Below, one piece after another: positions 22,010-33,615 of a stretch of 64,000 nucleotides of DNA. Within the stretch, counting starts at the first letter, position 1; every line of letters starts with the position of its first letter. A program made the position numbers and the translations under genes. The notes beneath the pieces are model-generated. The model was given only the letters and a program-made list of their open reading frames with translations, was not told the DNA's origin and did not search any database. The stretch is from Gentiana macrophylla (lineage: Eukaryota > Streptophyta > Magnoliopsida > Gentianales > Gentianaceae): the NCBI GenBank assembly GCA_026214975.1, contig JAOBSW010000955.1, forward strand, positions 186,001-250,000. Direction: 5' to 3'.

Positions 22010-23688
22010 TGTTGGTCCCTTGGAAAGGCTACCACAAGTTTAGAGTGGGGGGGTGAATAAACTTGTCACCAAAAACTGAGTTTAAAACAAATTATGGTTC
22101 AGATAAAACTTGTGTGGAGTTGAGCTGACTAAGCTGAGATTAAATCAAACTGACTTAAGCTGAAACTGAGTCAACCGGCAGCGGATATAATTTTAGCCTT
22201 TAAAATGATCTTGTTATTCTGTTATGAAAACTGAGTGTTGTGAGTTCTGGTGAATGTTAGTTGTGACTGTGAGATGTATAACAATCAATTATCACAATGC
22301 TGTAAGTAAATGCTAAATAAATAAATAAATGCGAAAAGTAAATGAGGCGGATGTTATAGAGGTTCCAGGTGGTGTAATCTTGTACGTCCTCTCTTCCCCT
22401 GTGGTGCGGAGGAAAATTCCACTAGAACTTCTTGAGGTGAACTGTTACAAAAAGTCCTAAACAATAGTCCTTGGCGCTAATCCTTAGCTTCACTATCTAA
22501 ACAATTGTAGAACAGGTAGAATTCTTTGCTCTCCAAGTGCTTGAACCACTGGTCCTTAGAGGTAGGATTGCCTCTTCACCACTACCACCACAAACACGAT
22601 CTACCATTGCTGTCACAACTGTCCTTGACAAAACCTTCCCGGTTTGCTTCACAGTCTAAACCTTTGAAATAGAATCAAAGTTGGGCTGAGAATCAATAAA
22701 TTGATTCTTGTTTGTGGTTCTTCAAAGTGTTGAATCCTTGATAAAATTCTTTGTAGCTTTGAACACTTGAAGAAATACTAGATGTGATCTTGTTGTAGTT
22801 CAGTGATGATAACAATTCAAATAGAGTGCACAAATTGCTTGTTAAATCTTGTATATGCTCTTGTTCTCTTGTATGTTGTTGTTGGTGCAAAGTCTTCTAT
22901 TTATAGTAAGAAGTCCAACGTTCATCTGGCTTTGATTTGAATTGTATATCTTGCAAGGGTTATATTTTCTGACCGTTCCTGCTGTGTCAGTGACTCATCC
23001 AATGAAATTTCTTTCATTACAACGTTCGATTGTACTTTCAGTTTGTTGGATGGCTGACTTATAAAACTGAGTTTGTCAGTTTTTCACTTATCAGTTTCCT
23101 AACTGACTTGGAGCATTAACTGAGATTTTACTCTTCTTCAAATATCAGTACTCCAGTTTTCATCTGATTACAATTGACTTAATCAGAGTACACCATGATA
23201 CATTTATCATCTAAGAATTCATTGTCCTTATGATTCTTAGGTCTTCATACAAGATCTATAAAGTCATTTCAGTCACCACAATCTTGCACGAAGTCCAACT
23301 TTCTGAGCCTCGACTTTTAATCTTTATAAGCGAGTTTGAACCTCGATTCTTCATTCTTCAATAACCGAGTTTGTGTCCTCGGTTCTTCCATGTTCTAGAT
23401 AAGCCAGCGAGTCAGTAACTCTCAAATGAACTTACCTTCTTGATAGGGTGTATCCGAGTCGATTTGTTTGTCTTGATGAATTCAGTTTTCTAATTGATTC
23501 CCGATTTTGATTTCACGACACACTAATAATTACGATGCTTGTCTCGATGTAACTTATACAAAAATCAGACTCTAATAAAACTTATACATTCGATTACAGA
23601 GCATCTTTTAGCTTTTCACTATTATTAATTTGGCTTGAAGACTTCATCAAATGGAGTTAATACAATATTATAATAAACTAGTAGGAAA

Positions 23689-23705
23689 CCCGTGCAATGC
23701 ACGGG
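23689..23705 (-). other. Helitron 3' terminal hairpin
   Basis: CCCGTGC and GCACGGG form a perfect 7-bp stem with a 3-base loop, 11 bases from the CTAG terminus. Such a hairpin is the known 3' termination signal of Helitrons. Confidence 0.93.
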
Positions 23706-23790
23706 ATAGTGTTAAAAATGGAAAGCAATACATATGTAAGATAAAAAGAATGATATACACTAAAAATTTCATAATATTAAAAACATGTGT

Positions 23791-24073
23791 GAATATGGGA
23801 TTACATTCTGGATTCCCAACAGTATATTGGTGTAGCCCTTTATCCCATTAATCTAACCCCCCAAAAAAATGCATATGGACAAAAACACTATGCTTATCGA
23901 AAACATGAAGTCTAATTGTCAATATCTCTTCAAAGAATCAACACAAAATGAATTGTCGGGAATTTGTTAGATTCAACCATCAGTATCATCCCACCATTGT
24001 CATCTTCCCCCAACATAAAAGGAAGAGATTGTCTTCTCATCCTCCACCTGACATTGAAAATGACAAATGCTAA
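23791..24073. repeat. Helitron internal direct repeat, copy 1
   Basis: 283 bp, GAATATGGGATTACATTCTG to AATGACAAATGCTAA, nearly identical to 25329-25611. It lies close to the Helitron 3' end. Confidence 0.93.
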
Positions 24074-24547
24074 TTAGATCAATTCAATGCTTTACAAAGC
24101 AACAAAAATAAATATCAAATTTAATAAATTTCGTTTCTAAGAATATGAAGTTTTCGTTTCTATGTAATGTAGTAAGTAATGTAGCAGCATTTATTACTTG
24201 CTGCTTCAAAGTCGCAACCGCGTCGGTACCAAGTATATGGTGGGAACAAACTCTGAACACTTCGACACTTTCTCCTCCTCCCATCCACCACCAGCATATA
24301 AACCCGTCAAAACCACCGTCCATTCCTTCCCGATTGCCGGCCACCGGCCATCACCACCAGAGCCATTCTATTTGCGAAAAAATAGAGCATCCCTTCTACC
24401 CGCTAACAGTTTATTTTAATCGATCATGTGAGTTTTCTATAATGTTTTGAACAGACAAAAAGAAATACTTTCAAATGTAAGAAGCAAACTTTCTGCAATT
24501 GAAACAAAGGTGAGAATTAAAGGTTACATTTCTTAATCTTAAAAAGA

Positions 24548-24550
<3 letters not shown>

Positions 24551-24582
<32 letters not shown>
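24551..24582. repeat. Poly-A tract
   Basis: About 32 A residues on the plus strand, inside the Helitron. The apparent phenylalanine-rich minus-strand frame here is only the T run. Confidence 0.9.
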
Positions 24583-24583
<1 letters not shown>

Positions 24584-25328
24584 ACCAACCACCAGTGACT
24601 CACCAATTTTCCTTTGAATTCGAGCCATCTTCGTGACGACATGGAAAAAATGAAAAGGGTCACAGTTCAATCTGACCACCCGATTGAAGCAGTAAGACCC
24701 AACATGAGTAAAAGAATCTGTACACATCTATTGTCCTATACATTATAGATAATAGATAACTTCACACACCAGAGTATCCAGCTTTGGTATGTGATCGTGG
24801 CTATTGACATGGCATAATCTTGGTATGCATCTAAGTATCTACACTACATACATAAATCTACCATTTCCAATCTTAAAAACAGATTGCCAATAATGTGCCT
24901 CATATGTTATGAACGTGAAGACCCCTAGCTAATGTATTAATTCCTTCCAAAACATTGTTTCAAAGAGCAAAATGAAATTAAATAAAATTACAGACTCAAA
25001 GAAAAAGAAAAAGTGATTTGGAAATCTACCTCACAACGCGAGGAGATGCTCCTAGAAGAAATAATCGGCCAAAACCCAATTAATTTTAATACCGAACCTG
25101 AAATACCAAAATAATAGAACAATTAAACATTTCCATGTTTCTTGGCAATCAACAAAACCTGAATGCAAATCAGATAACGATCATTCAAAAAAAAAATCAC
25201 TGTAAATATGCAAACCATGGTTATAGATGAAGTCATGGTTAATTATGATATTACTTTCTCCTGTATGATCTGCTTTCTCCTATGAAGTCTGAAGCAAAAA
25301 AAAAAAAAGCAATGTACTTTGGGCATGA

Positions 25329-25611
25329 GAATATGGGATTACTTTCTGGATTCCCAACAGTATGTTGGTGTAGCCCTTTATCACAGTAATCTAACCCCCA
25401 AAAAAATGCATATGGACAAAAACACTATGCTTATGGAAAACATGAAGTCTAAATTGTCAATATCTCTTCAAAGATTCAACACAAAATGAAATGTCGGGAA
25501 TTTGTTAGATTCAACCATCAGTATCATCCCACCATTGTCATCTTCCCCCAACATAAAAGGAAGAGATTGTCTTCTCATCCTCCACCTGACATTGAAAATG
25601 ACAAATGCTAA
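25329..25611. repeat. Helitron internal direct repeat, copy 2
   Basis: Second copy of 23791-24073, 1,538 bp further on, in the same orientation and of the same length. Confidence 0.93.
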
Positions 25612-25789
25612 CAGTAACAACTCTGTTTAGCGGCAAAAAGGCCATAACAGAACTGTAACTTTTAGTAATCTCTGAGCAATCAATACCAAGGGACTCTCAA
25701 AGGGTTATAGAACATCCAACAACGACATTACATAAATAAGCTAGACAGTCTAATAGAGTTAAGGACAAACGATATCTGGTGGGCTGACC

Positions 25790-25847
25790 TTTGAAAACGT
25801 GGTAGCCATATCATGTAAATCAAATGGAGATCCAAATCCTGAACCCT
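25790..25847 (-). pseudogene. Captured exon candidate in Helitron (a)
   Basis: On the minus strand a TTTTTTCAG acceptor precedes a short open block reading GSGFGSPFDLHDMATTFSK, followed by a GTCAGC donor-like word. Acceptor, open frame and donor together look like one exon of a captured plant gene. The protein family is not recognised. Confidence 0.45.
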
Positions 25848-26289
25848 GAAAAAAATGAATTTTATTGGAACGAATCAGGCATTGAGTGAAGTGACACAGA
25901 AAGTGGTACATGAATGACGACAAATTATCCGTGCTTCGTAGTATTTCACAAAAGTCATTGATGCTATTGTTACACACTGTCGTCACCGTGACTGGCATTC
26001 ATGTAATTTTAAAAATAAAAATAAGAACGTCAATATGAGGACCTTTTTTTCTCTTGGGAAAAAATCATATAAAATTATAAATCATGAACAGTGACGGATG
26101 TAGCTATATTTCATCATGCCTAGGCTTGTGTGATACAATGAAAAGGTCAAGAGTCATCCAGAAATGAAAAAGAAAAATACATCGAGATCCCGAGATTAGC
26201 ATTTGATTGGAGAGAAGAACCCAATCCGCCAAGTTGTGCCTGCAAATAATAAACAATCAAAAGGATATCACTATAACGACTTAGATGAT

Positions 26290-26466
26290 ACATACTCAAA
26301 GGCAAATAACATTTTGCCCCAATCGAGGTTCATAGGATGATAAGAATAACCATGTCTATAGACAACGTTGGAGAGCAGGAAATCCTTTAGCACACTTTTT
26401 ACTATCTTCCGGATCATGTTTCTCACTTGACTCTGACACCCGTGTGTGGATGCATCACTTCTCCCT
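26290..26466 (-). pseudogene. Captured exon candidate in Helitron (b)
   Basis: On the minus strand TTCCATTGGCAG is followed by an open block: GRSDASTHGCQSQVRNMIRK, then IVKSVLKDFLLSNVVYRHGY and HPMNLDWGKMLFAFE. A GTATGT donor lies at its end (about 26295). Length and splice borders fit an exon of about 170 bp upstream of candidate (a) on the same strand. Family not recognised. Confidence 0.5.
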
Positions 26467-27171
26467 GCCAATGGAAATTTAACCAAAAGCTTTTTAACAT
26501 TATATATGCAAAAAGTCATGAATTATGAAATAACACTTTGGTTGGTTACTCACCACGATAATATTAGAAAGGCACATTGTTTTTATTACATGTATATAAT
26601 TACACTTCTATATTATATTTAAGAAGTATGTGTTCGACCTTTTGCTCGCGAGTAGTCGACTGAAGTATTTAATTGTTCGTGGATAGTTCGTTCGATACTC
26701 GAATCAAGTTAGGTTCGGGTTCGAGCTGATTCAAAACCGAGTCCAGTCAAAGTTTTGGCTCGAGCCGGTCCCAAACGTAGTCATGAATAACGTGTGGCTC
26801 CCTTAATTACTTTGTTAACAAAACTCAGCCACTGATCTTGATCCTGATATAGCAACTTTGTTGAGAATTGTTGATATGCTGTTATCAAATACTTTGAGTC
26901 CTTGATTTTGAAGGATATATAACCAATCTGATACAGCAATACTCAAAGTTTCGTCCCAAAATGAAGTTCTTTCCGGTTTTCCTGGTTACAGCAAGTTGTT
27001 AATGTTAACAAATACAGCAATGTAAAGTTGAGAATTGGGATGGTTAGCATTCAATTAAAAGAAAAAGAAAGGGGGAAAAAGTAATTGAAAGAGAGATGAT
27101 GATTGTGAGAGGCAACAATTGCAGCAAAAAAAACGGTAAGAAGAAAAAAAGAGAAGAGAAATTTAACTAAC

Positions 27172-27357
27172 TTATGCTGATCTTCTTTGAGGGCTGTACA
27201 TGCCATCCAACAGGTCCGAATGAAGATGTCCATTTGAAAGCCAATTAAAGAATGGAGGACAGAAAGTAAACCCTGCATCATCCCTCACGGGGGCATTTGA
27301 ATCCAATTCTACGAAACTATTCTTGCATTTTTCAACAAATCTTAGACTCAGACTCAC
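27172..27357 (-). pseudogene. Captured exon candidate in Helitron (c)
   Basis: Minus-strand open block of 61 codons, MSLSLRFVEKCKNSFVELD, then DDAGFTFCPPFFNWLSNGHL and DLLDGMYSPQRRSA, ending in TAA. It is on the same strand as (a) and (b), upstream of them, so the three could be pieces of one captured gene. No known domain recognised. Confidence 0.4.
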
Positions 27358-28229
27358 GTTGAATATATATCATTCCCTCTGTAATATACCATGTCAATTC
27401 TTGTGTTGGATGCGTGATATATTTGGCCAATAAGGGGGATATGACAATAAGGTAATGCAAACATAGAGCACTCTTTCATAGTGAAAATACAATCACAATG
27501 ATTCAAATTACCGTCATTGAGCATGGTCAGTAATCAAAATAGGTATCTATCTGAGTGACAGAATCCTTGTGTCCCTGAAAATGTCCAACACGCTCATAGT
27601 TGGTCATCAAATCAGTATACATATAACCTGGATGGCTACGTCAGCTTCCGGGCACTTCCTCACGTGCAGCAGAGACGTAGAGTCACGATTAGTTCTTCAA
27701 ATTTGATGATATTCTCTCAGGAAAATTTCGTTTCGAGTCCTAACAAACGAAAGCCTTACCATCAATCCGAGCCAAATTTGAGACCAATTTGAGCAGATGT
27801 GAGCGTTCATTACCTCAGCACCGTGTTCTTTGCCTAATGAATTGAAGAAGCCAATTTACCTGATTTCATAAGTTGAGAACACTTGTTGATTCATAAGCAC
27901 ACCTAAAACAAATAACGTATTGCATAATCCCTATAGAAAATCATAAGAAATCAACTTACACCTGCATTTATTTATCAGAACAGAAAATATCAATTAAAAA
28001 AAGGCATATGATTGATGATATGCTGAACAACGACTTACCGGAAAAATAAGGAAGCTGAGTAACGCCGATCACACAAAATTATAGAATCAGTTGTCTTAAT
28101 CCGGTAAGCATCCATCGATCACAACCAACTCACATAAAGAACTTTCAAGTCAATCGCGCATACCAACTGGTATATACCTGCCTGTGAGTTGAAAGCCAAT
28201 ATAATCGCCTGTGCTGAATATAACCTATA

Positions 28230-28620
28230 ATTGGAGTCAACACTTTTATATTTAATCGCCAAAAAAAACAACTATAAACTGTCACAGAGTATTAAAAGCC
28301 TTGATGAATGTTGGAACCTTGAAACAATGGCAGATTTAAGATCAGAGATTCACGCCATAGGTGAGGAATTGGCGTCGACATCTTTGTATATGAAGCCGTC
28401 ATCCTCCCGCTTGGAACACCGAGCAGATTCAGCCTGTAAATTGTTGAGAATAATTGGAACGGTTTGAAATTTGAAATTGAGGTCGAGATCGGAAAAGAGG
28501 ATGGAGGTCGTGCATCTCATGATGCGACTGCGGAGGTTTTTTTTTTCAGAAGGAGATCGTGGGGGAGGGGGTCGAGATAGTGGAGGTAATGGAGAAATTG
28601 GAAGAGATTTTTTTTTCCTT
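28230..28620. other. GC-richer, exon-like tract near the Helitron 5' end
   Basis: Base composition shifts upward here against the AT-rich surroundings. On the minus strand a 56-codon frame starts ATGAGATGCACGACC and reads SILFSDLDLNFKFQ and CSKREDDGFIYKDVDANSS. On the plus strand an overlapping frame reads MADLRSEIHAIGEELASTSL. Either could be a captured 5' exon; the minus strand would agree with candidates (a) to (c). The pyrimidine-rich CTCCATTACCTCCACTATCT on the minus strand resembles a plant 5' leader. Confidence 0.35.
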
Positions 28621-28759
28621 TTTTTGGCTGAACGAATATGAAGAGCTGGGTATGGGTCGGGTCAATTGTAATAATACGGGTAATCTGACAGTTATTTACT
28701 CTAAAATATATATATAGATAAGATGAATTATCATCAAAACATAAATTTTATTTCCAACA

Positions 28760-28773
28760 ATTTCCCCCTTTTT
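28760..28773 (-). other. Polypurine tract of SIRE-like element
   Basis: AAAAAGGGGGAAAT on the minus strand, directly before the 3' LTR (TGTTGGAAAT). Confidence 0.93.
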
Positions 28774-28904
28774 GATGATGCCAAAACTCTCCCTAAAAGA
28801 AAAGCTTAAAGATCAATACAATAATAAAAACTGTAAAACTGGAAACTGGTTTTCAATAGAATGAGCAAAAACTGGATACAAGCATTTTGTTCAAATGTCT
28901 ATGA

Positions 28905-31323
28905 TTAAAGACTGAGCTTCTTCTTAGCTTTTTGCATAACTAAATCATATCTTTTTGTCTTGTCATACAGACGAAAATCTTCTTCAAGTTTGGAGTCTTC
29001 CTTTGAAAATGTCTTGTCGTAGTCAACTTGACTACTTTCTTTCCATCTTCTCCATTGAAATAGCTTGGGTAAGCTTGAGTCTTCCAGATAATATTTTTCA
29101 AATTCTGTTATATCGAATTTCATTTGTTCAACCTTGTCTTTGATCTTCAGTTTGTCTTCAATCCTTCGATTCTTCTTATGTTGTGCAATTTTTTGCTTTG
29201 AGTAAATATCAGACAAGAAGTAGTTCAAGGATTCTTCGTATGTTCTATCCTTGTACTTGGCTTTGATAGGATTGTAGTCTTTGACAAACTGCGTCCACAG
29301 ATCCTTTGTAAGAGTAACTCTTCTATCTCCGGGTTGATTGTATTTTGCAATGAGTTGATCTTGATTAACTCTTTCTTCAAAAACTTAGGATCGATCTGTA
29401 TCTTTGTAGTTCTTCTTCAAGTTTCTTCATTTCTTTGAGTAATTTAAACTTTTCTTCTTCACTTTCCCTTTTTGGCATCATATAAGCGATCTACCCAGGG
29501 CATGGGTTGCCTTTTGATCTTCCGAAAATTTGTCGTTGAGAGTCAAGTACTTCCTTGAGTTGAGTTTCTAACCCGTAGATGTCTTTGATTAATATGCCAA
29601 TGAGCTTGAGCATGAGTTTCTCTATCTACGGTTGAATCTTCAATTTGTTGTTTGAGTAAAGCAATTTTCGAAGGCGAACTTGAACTTGCTTTGTGAATCA
29701 TTTCTAGTCCTGCATGAACCGAAACATCAGTTCTAGTTCTATAACTAAGATATTCAGAGATGTTTGATAAGAGACCATTTTGTGTATCTCTTAGATTGAG
29801 TACATTTTTCAAGTTGTCATGAACTTTGGCCAATTCTTCCTTAGATAGGAAATCAGAGGGATCATATGTAGCTTCCACTTGATCCTTGTCCTGAGTGTCT
29901 ATAACCATCAGTTGTCTGATTTCATCACCTGTTTGCTGATTTACATTTGTCTGGTTTTCAACAGACAATGCTTGTGGCTATGGTACAGTTTGCGTAACTG
30001 GATTTTGTGATTGAGTGATTGCTTGCAAAACTGTAGTATCATCAGCTTCTTTTCTTGGCCTATCATGATCATCATCATCCTTTTTACGTGAAGCGCTTTT
30101 TAGCGATGTGCGACTCTTTTCTTTTTGCTAACTCAGTAAACCTTTTGAAACAATTGTCCAGAAATTCCTTAATAGGAAACATAGAGTAAAGATCTCTTAC
30201 TTCCAACTTCCCAAGAGTGATTTTTCTTCAATCTGTAAATTTGCATCACGAGAATCTTCTGGTTGAAGTTTCATTTTCATCAGCTTTATGACTTTGTCAG
30301 CTTCAAAGACTGGTGCCAAATATTGAACTGACTGCTGTTGTGTTTGAAAAGTGAGGTTAGTAGTGACATTCTCTTGAGTATCTTCAGTTGTCAATTGTTG
30401 TTCCCCCTCATTAGGTGCTATCTCATTTGAGATTTGAGGTACAAGCATCTTACAAGCGATCTTTCTTACGTGATATCTGATTTTCGCTTGGTCCTCGTCA
30501 GATTCTTTCTTTGAGACATAGTTGACTGTTTTCCTTCATCTTGGATAGTTGTTTCTGTGATTTCCTTTGATGTCACAGTTTCCCTTGCTTCCTTTCCTTC
30601 CTTGATTCTTTCCAAGTAAAACTGAATGATTCCACTAAGAGTTTTCTTTAGTCGAAATCTGCCATCAGTTACTTGTCTTTCAGCTTGAGCTTTTGACATA
30701 CTTTCTAATTCAGCAATATGTTGCTTTTTGAATTGATTGAAAACATAACCTGCCCAATTGAATTCAATGTTCTCCTAGATTATGTTCATTAGCAAAATAT
30801 TCTCTTCCGAAAGTATACTAATCCCTTTGGATTTTCCAATGACGTGTTTGCTGAGCCATCTGCTGAGGTGTCCAAATTTTGGCTTGATTTTGTCGACATG
30901 AACTCCAGTTACGATTGGTTCTGTAGACGAAGTCATCATTCTGAGAAAAGCTTCTTTGTCCAATGGTAGGGTTGATAAATCTGTTGAAGTTGCTGCTGTG
31001 TTTGTGAACCCAAAGAGTGATCTCATGACTCTTTCATTGAGTACAATGCGATCTCCATGAACTACACTAGTTAAGCAGTCCCTGACCAATCGCATATTTT
31101 GCCAAAACTGCAAAATTCCTTCCACATCTCGTCTTGCTTTGAAGCGAACTTCGAGAAGGTTGTTCAACCCTGGTTGCTTTTCGATTTTATCTCGTATACA
31201 ACTGGCTAACAGAGTGTTTTGACACATAGCTTCATACATTTCGAGTGTTAGTTCATCCAGCTCTGTGATTAAACGACTATCTTTTGAATCAATTGCGGTG
31301 GCCATGTTTGAGTGTGAACACAA
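28905..31323 (-). pseudogene. Extra ORF downstream of pol (envelope position)
   Basis: Minus-strand frames at 31323-30775, 30699-30466, 30448-30197, 29968-29543 and 29228-28905 form one broken ORF of about 800 codons. The first break is a single stop replacing a tryptophan codon. The N-terminal part (MATAIDSKDSRLITELDELT, LQFWQNMRLVRDCLTSVVHG, FGHLSRWLSKHVIGKSKG) resembles the plant transposon protein domain often found in retroelement ORFs. The rest is rich in Lys, Glu and Gln and probably coiled-coil. I see no clear transmembrane segment or signal peptide, so calling it an envelope would be unsupported. SIRE/Maximus elements are known for an added ORF here. Its function is unknown. Confidence 0.7.
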
Positions 31324-31762
31324 AGAAATTTGATTCTGAAGGGTAGGTTTGAAAAGAATCTGTTTTTCTTAAAAAAAAAATGTTAGTGTGAAAAGAGATT
31401 GAATAAATAGGTGGGATATTCTGGCGGTTGAATGGTACAACTTTTCAAATTCCATGATGGTTTTGATAACCGATACATGTTCAGCTTCTGACAATCGTGG
31501 GGTGTACACACGAAGTTCTGACAAAAAGAACTGTGCCAATTTAATGCGATATAACCCTTGTTGATTCTATCTTATCAACTTTTGACCAAATAAGAAAACT
31601 GATGCTGAGGTCAGTTTTAAACATAATTCAGTTCTTGTCAAAATTTTCAGTTTTGCCAAAATCTTTCAATTTGTCAGTTTGATATTGTTGATGTCAATGA
31701 CTATTCTGTTAAGTGAGCGTACCCAGCATAACAAAGATTAATCCGCTTGACGAATCTCTGGC
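31324..31762. other. Spacer between RNase H and the extra ORF
   Basis: About 440 bp without an ORF. It contains several ACTGA/TCAGT words (around 31600-31680) of the kind that fill the LTRs of this family. Being upstream of the extra ORF, it could hold its promoter or splice signals; nothing specific is visible. Confidence 0.4.
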
Positions 31763-32292
31763 TTAACTGACTTTGATTATTCCCAACTCAGTTCTTAGTT
31801 TTGCAAATCTCTCTTTATCCAGTGGCTTAGTGAAGATGTCGCTAACCGATCTTGATGAGGTACATAAAGAGCTGTTATGTCCTTCTTCTCTCGCATGATC
31901 TCTTATAAAGTGGTGACGTACATCAATGTGCTTTGTTCTTGAATGTAAAATCGGATTATCGGTAATTGCAATTGCACTTGTGTTATCACACATTATGGGA
32001 ATTGTTCCTTCTTCTACCCCATAGTCTCTTAATTTCTTTATCGATCCATAAAACTTTAGCACAACAACTTCCAAATTGCTATATATTCAAACTTATTTGT
32101 TGAAGTTGAAATTGAGTTTTGCTTCTTGCTAAACCATGACACAAGTCTATTTCCTAATAACCGACATGTACGATGTGCTTTTTTGTCCACTTTGCATCCA
32201 AAGATAATCTGAATCGAGTAAGAAATCACTTGAATTCTCCTTCTTTTGAATACCAAATACCAACTCCATCTCAGATCTTTTAGATATTTCAA
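31763..32292 (-). pseudogene. SIRE-like RNase H domain
   Basis: Two minus-strand frames: 32292-32056 with LVSWFSKKQNSISTSTNKFEY, and 32074-31763 with IPIMCDNTSAIAITDNPILH, SRTKHIDVRHHFIRDHAREE and VSDIFTKPLDKERFAKLR. These are the standard copia RNase H landmarks, complete to the C-terminal KPL motif, with one frameshift between the halves. The TAEAEY motif has changed to TNKFEY. Confidence 0.9.
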
Positions 32293-33060
32293 GGTCCTTT
32301 TACAACTGTGAGATGGATTTCCTTTGGTCTAGACTGAAATCTTGCACAAACACCGACAGTAAAAGATATGTCTGGCCTACTTGCTGTAAGATAGAGTAAG
32401 CTTCCAATCATCCTTCTGTAGAGTGTTTGATCAACATCTTTACCTTCTTTATCTTCATCTAATCTGATGTTAGTTCCCATTGGCGTAGAAATTCCAGTAG
32501 ATTTCTCCATACCAAACTTTTTGATAAGTTCTCTTGTATATTTAGTTTGATGAATGAAGATTCCATCAGCTAGTTGCTTAACTTGCAACCCTAGGAAGTA
32601 ATTTAATTCTTCCATCATACTCATTTGAAATTTGCTTTTCATCAAACTTGCAAATTTCTCACATAGCTGTTCATTTTCTGATCCAAAGATGATATCGTCA
32701 ACATAAATTTGAACAAGTAGAGTATCTTCTCCATTCTTCATCCTGAACAATGTTTTGTCGATTGTTCCTTTGATAAATTCATTATCTACCAAAAATTGAG
32801 ACAGGGTTTCGTACCAAGCTCTTGGTGCTTGTTTAAGTCCATAAAGAGCTTTCCTTAGTCTGAAAAATTTATCAGTTTGATCCTTGATTTCAAATCCCGG
32901 TGGTTGTTGAACATACACTTCTTCTTCAAGAATTCCATTTAGAAATGCACTTTTAACATCCATTTGATAAATTTTGAATTTCTTATGAGCTGCATAAGCA
33001 AGAAAAAGTCTGATTGCTTCTAGTCTTGCGACTGGTGCGTAAGTTTCATCAAAATCTATG
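32289..33060 (-). pseudogene. SIRE-like reverse transcriptase
   Basis: The longest frame (32963-32289, 224 residues) shows [20 protein letters not shown] (first catalytic Asp), [17 protein letters not shown], then [12 protein letters not shown] (catalytic YVDD), [13 protein letters not shown] and [17 protein letters not shown]. This is an almost complete RVT_2 domain and the best preserved coding block in the window. Upstream (33060-32964) the frame is shifted but still reads RT ([24 protein letters not shown]). Confidence 0.95.
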
Positions 33061-33565
33061 CTTCGCTGCGAGAGTATCCTTTGGCTACTAGTCCGGCTTT
33101 ATTTCTAATGACATTTCCATCTTCATCATGTTTATTTCTGAAAACCCATTTGGTTCCAATGATATTTACATGAACTGGTTTATCTACCAGTTCCCATACT
33201 TGATTTCTCTCAAATTCATTTAGTTCTTCTTGCATAGCTAGTATCCAATCTGGATCTTTTAAAGCTTCTTCAATCTCTTTAGGTTTTGATTGAGATAAAA
33301 AGCATGCTATCATTGCATCTAGTTGATGTCTTGTGCGAACTCCAGCTTGAGTATCTCCAATAACTTGTTCTTCAGGATGATCTTTCATCCATTGATGTGT
33401 GTGAGTTTGTATTTGATGATTTGTATTTTGTTCAACTAATTCTTCAAAAATTGGTTCTTGAATTTGTTCAACTGAATCTGATTGAGGTTGTTCAAATTGT
33501 TGAGTAGTTGGAAGGCGAGGTGATCCCGATCCGAACATTTCAAATTTGTAGTCTTCCAACTTCAA
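33056..33565 (-). pseudogene. Integrase-RT linker and RT N-terminus
   Basis: Minus-strand frame of 169 residues. The first half is Gln/Glu-rich and of low complexity (QFEQPQSDSVEQIQEPIFEE), the usual variable linker after copia integrase. The second half is the conserved RT lead-in ([55 protein letters not shown]). A frameshift separates it from the RT core. Confidence 0.88.
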
Positions 33566-33615
33566 TCGAAGCAGTTCGTAAGATTGGTAACTGAGATTGA
33601 GGAACTGGCCGGGTT

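Larger units (their letters stand above)
23678..28718 (-). mobile_element. Non-autonomous Helitron, 5,041 bp
   Basis: On the minus strand the element begins TCTATATATATATTTTAGAG and ends CCCGTGCATTGCACGGG, then TTTCCTACTAG. That is a 5' TC, a 7-bp-stem hairpin 11 bases before the end, and a 3' CTAG. It sits exactly between A and T of the target, with no target duplication. The uninterrupted right LTR of the host element shows the empty site (38864/38865). No RepHel ORF is present, so it depends on an autonomous partner. It carries exon-like gene pieces and an internal duplication (separate entries). Confidence 0.95.
22010..28759 (-). repeat. 3' LTR of SIRE-like element, split by Helitron
   Basis: The LTR parts are 22010-23677 and 28719-28759 (1,709 bp together), TGTTGGTCCC to TTTCCAACA. 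On the coding strand the TATA box TATAAATAG corresponds to plus 22897-22905 and is conserved in the solo LTR at 14849. The break at 23677/28719 is explained by the Helitron. Confidence 0.95.

Noticed and set aside
23689..23705. GCACGGG hairpin considered as a Rho-independent terminator
   Set aside because: The DNA is plant nuclear and the hairpin is at the canonical distance from a Helitron CTAG end.
24145..24450. 101-codon plus-strand frame in the Helitron (Pro/Ser/His-rich)
   Set aside because: Overlapping frames on both strands are open here (also 86 and 73 codons), as expected in a compositionally biased stretch; no motif favours one.
24539..24727. Short frame ending in a run of phenylalanines
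   Set aside because: It is the poly-A tract read on the minus strand.
28905..31323. Calling the extra ORF a true envelope protein
   Set aside because: No signal peptide, transmembrane segment or fusion-peptide-like stretch is visible; position alone is not enough.
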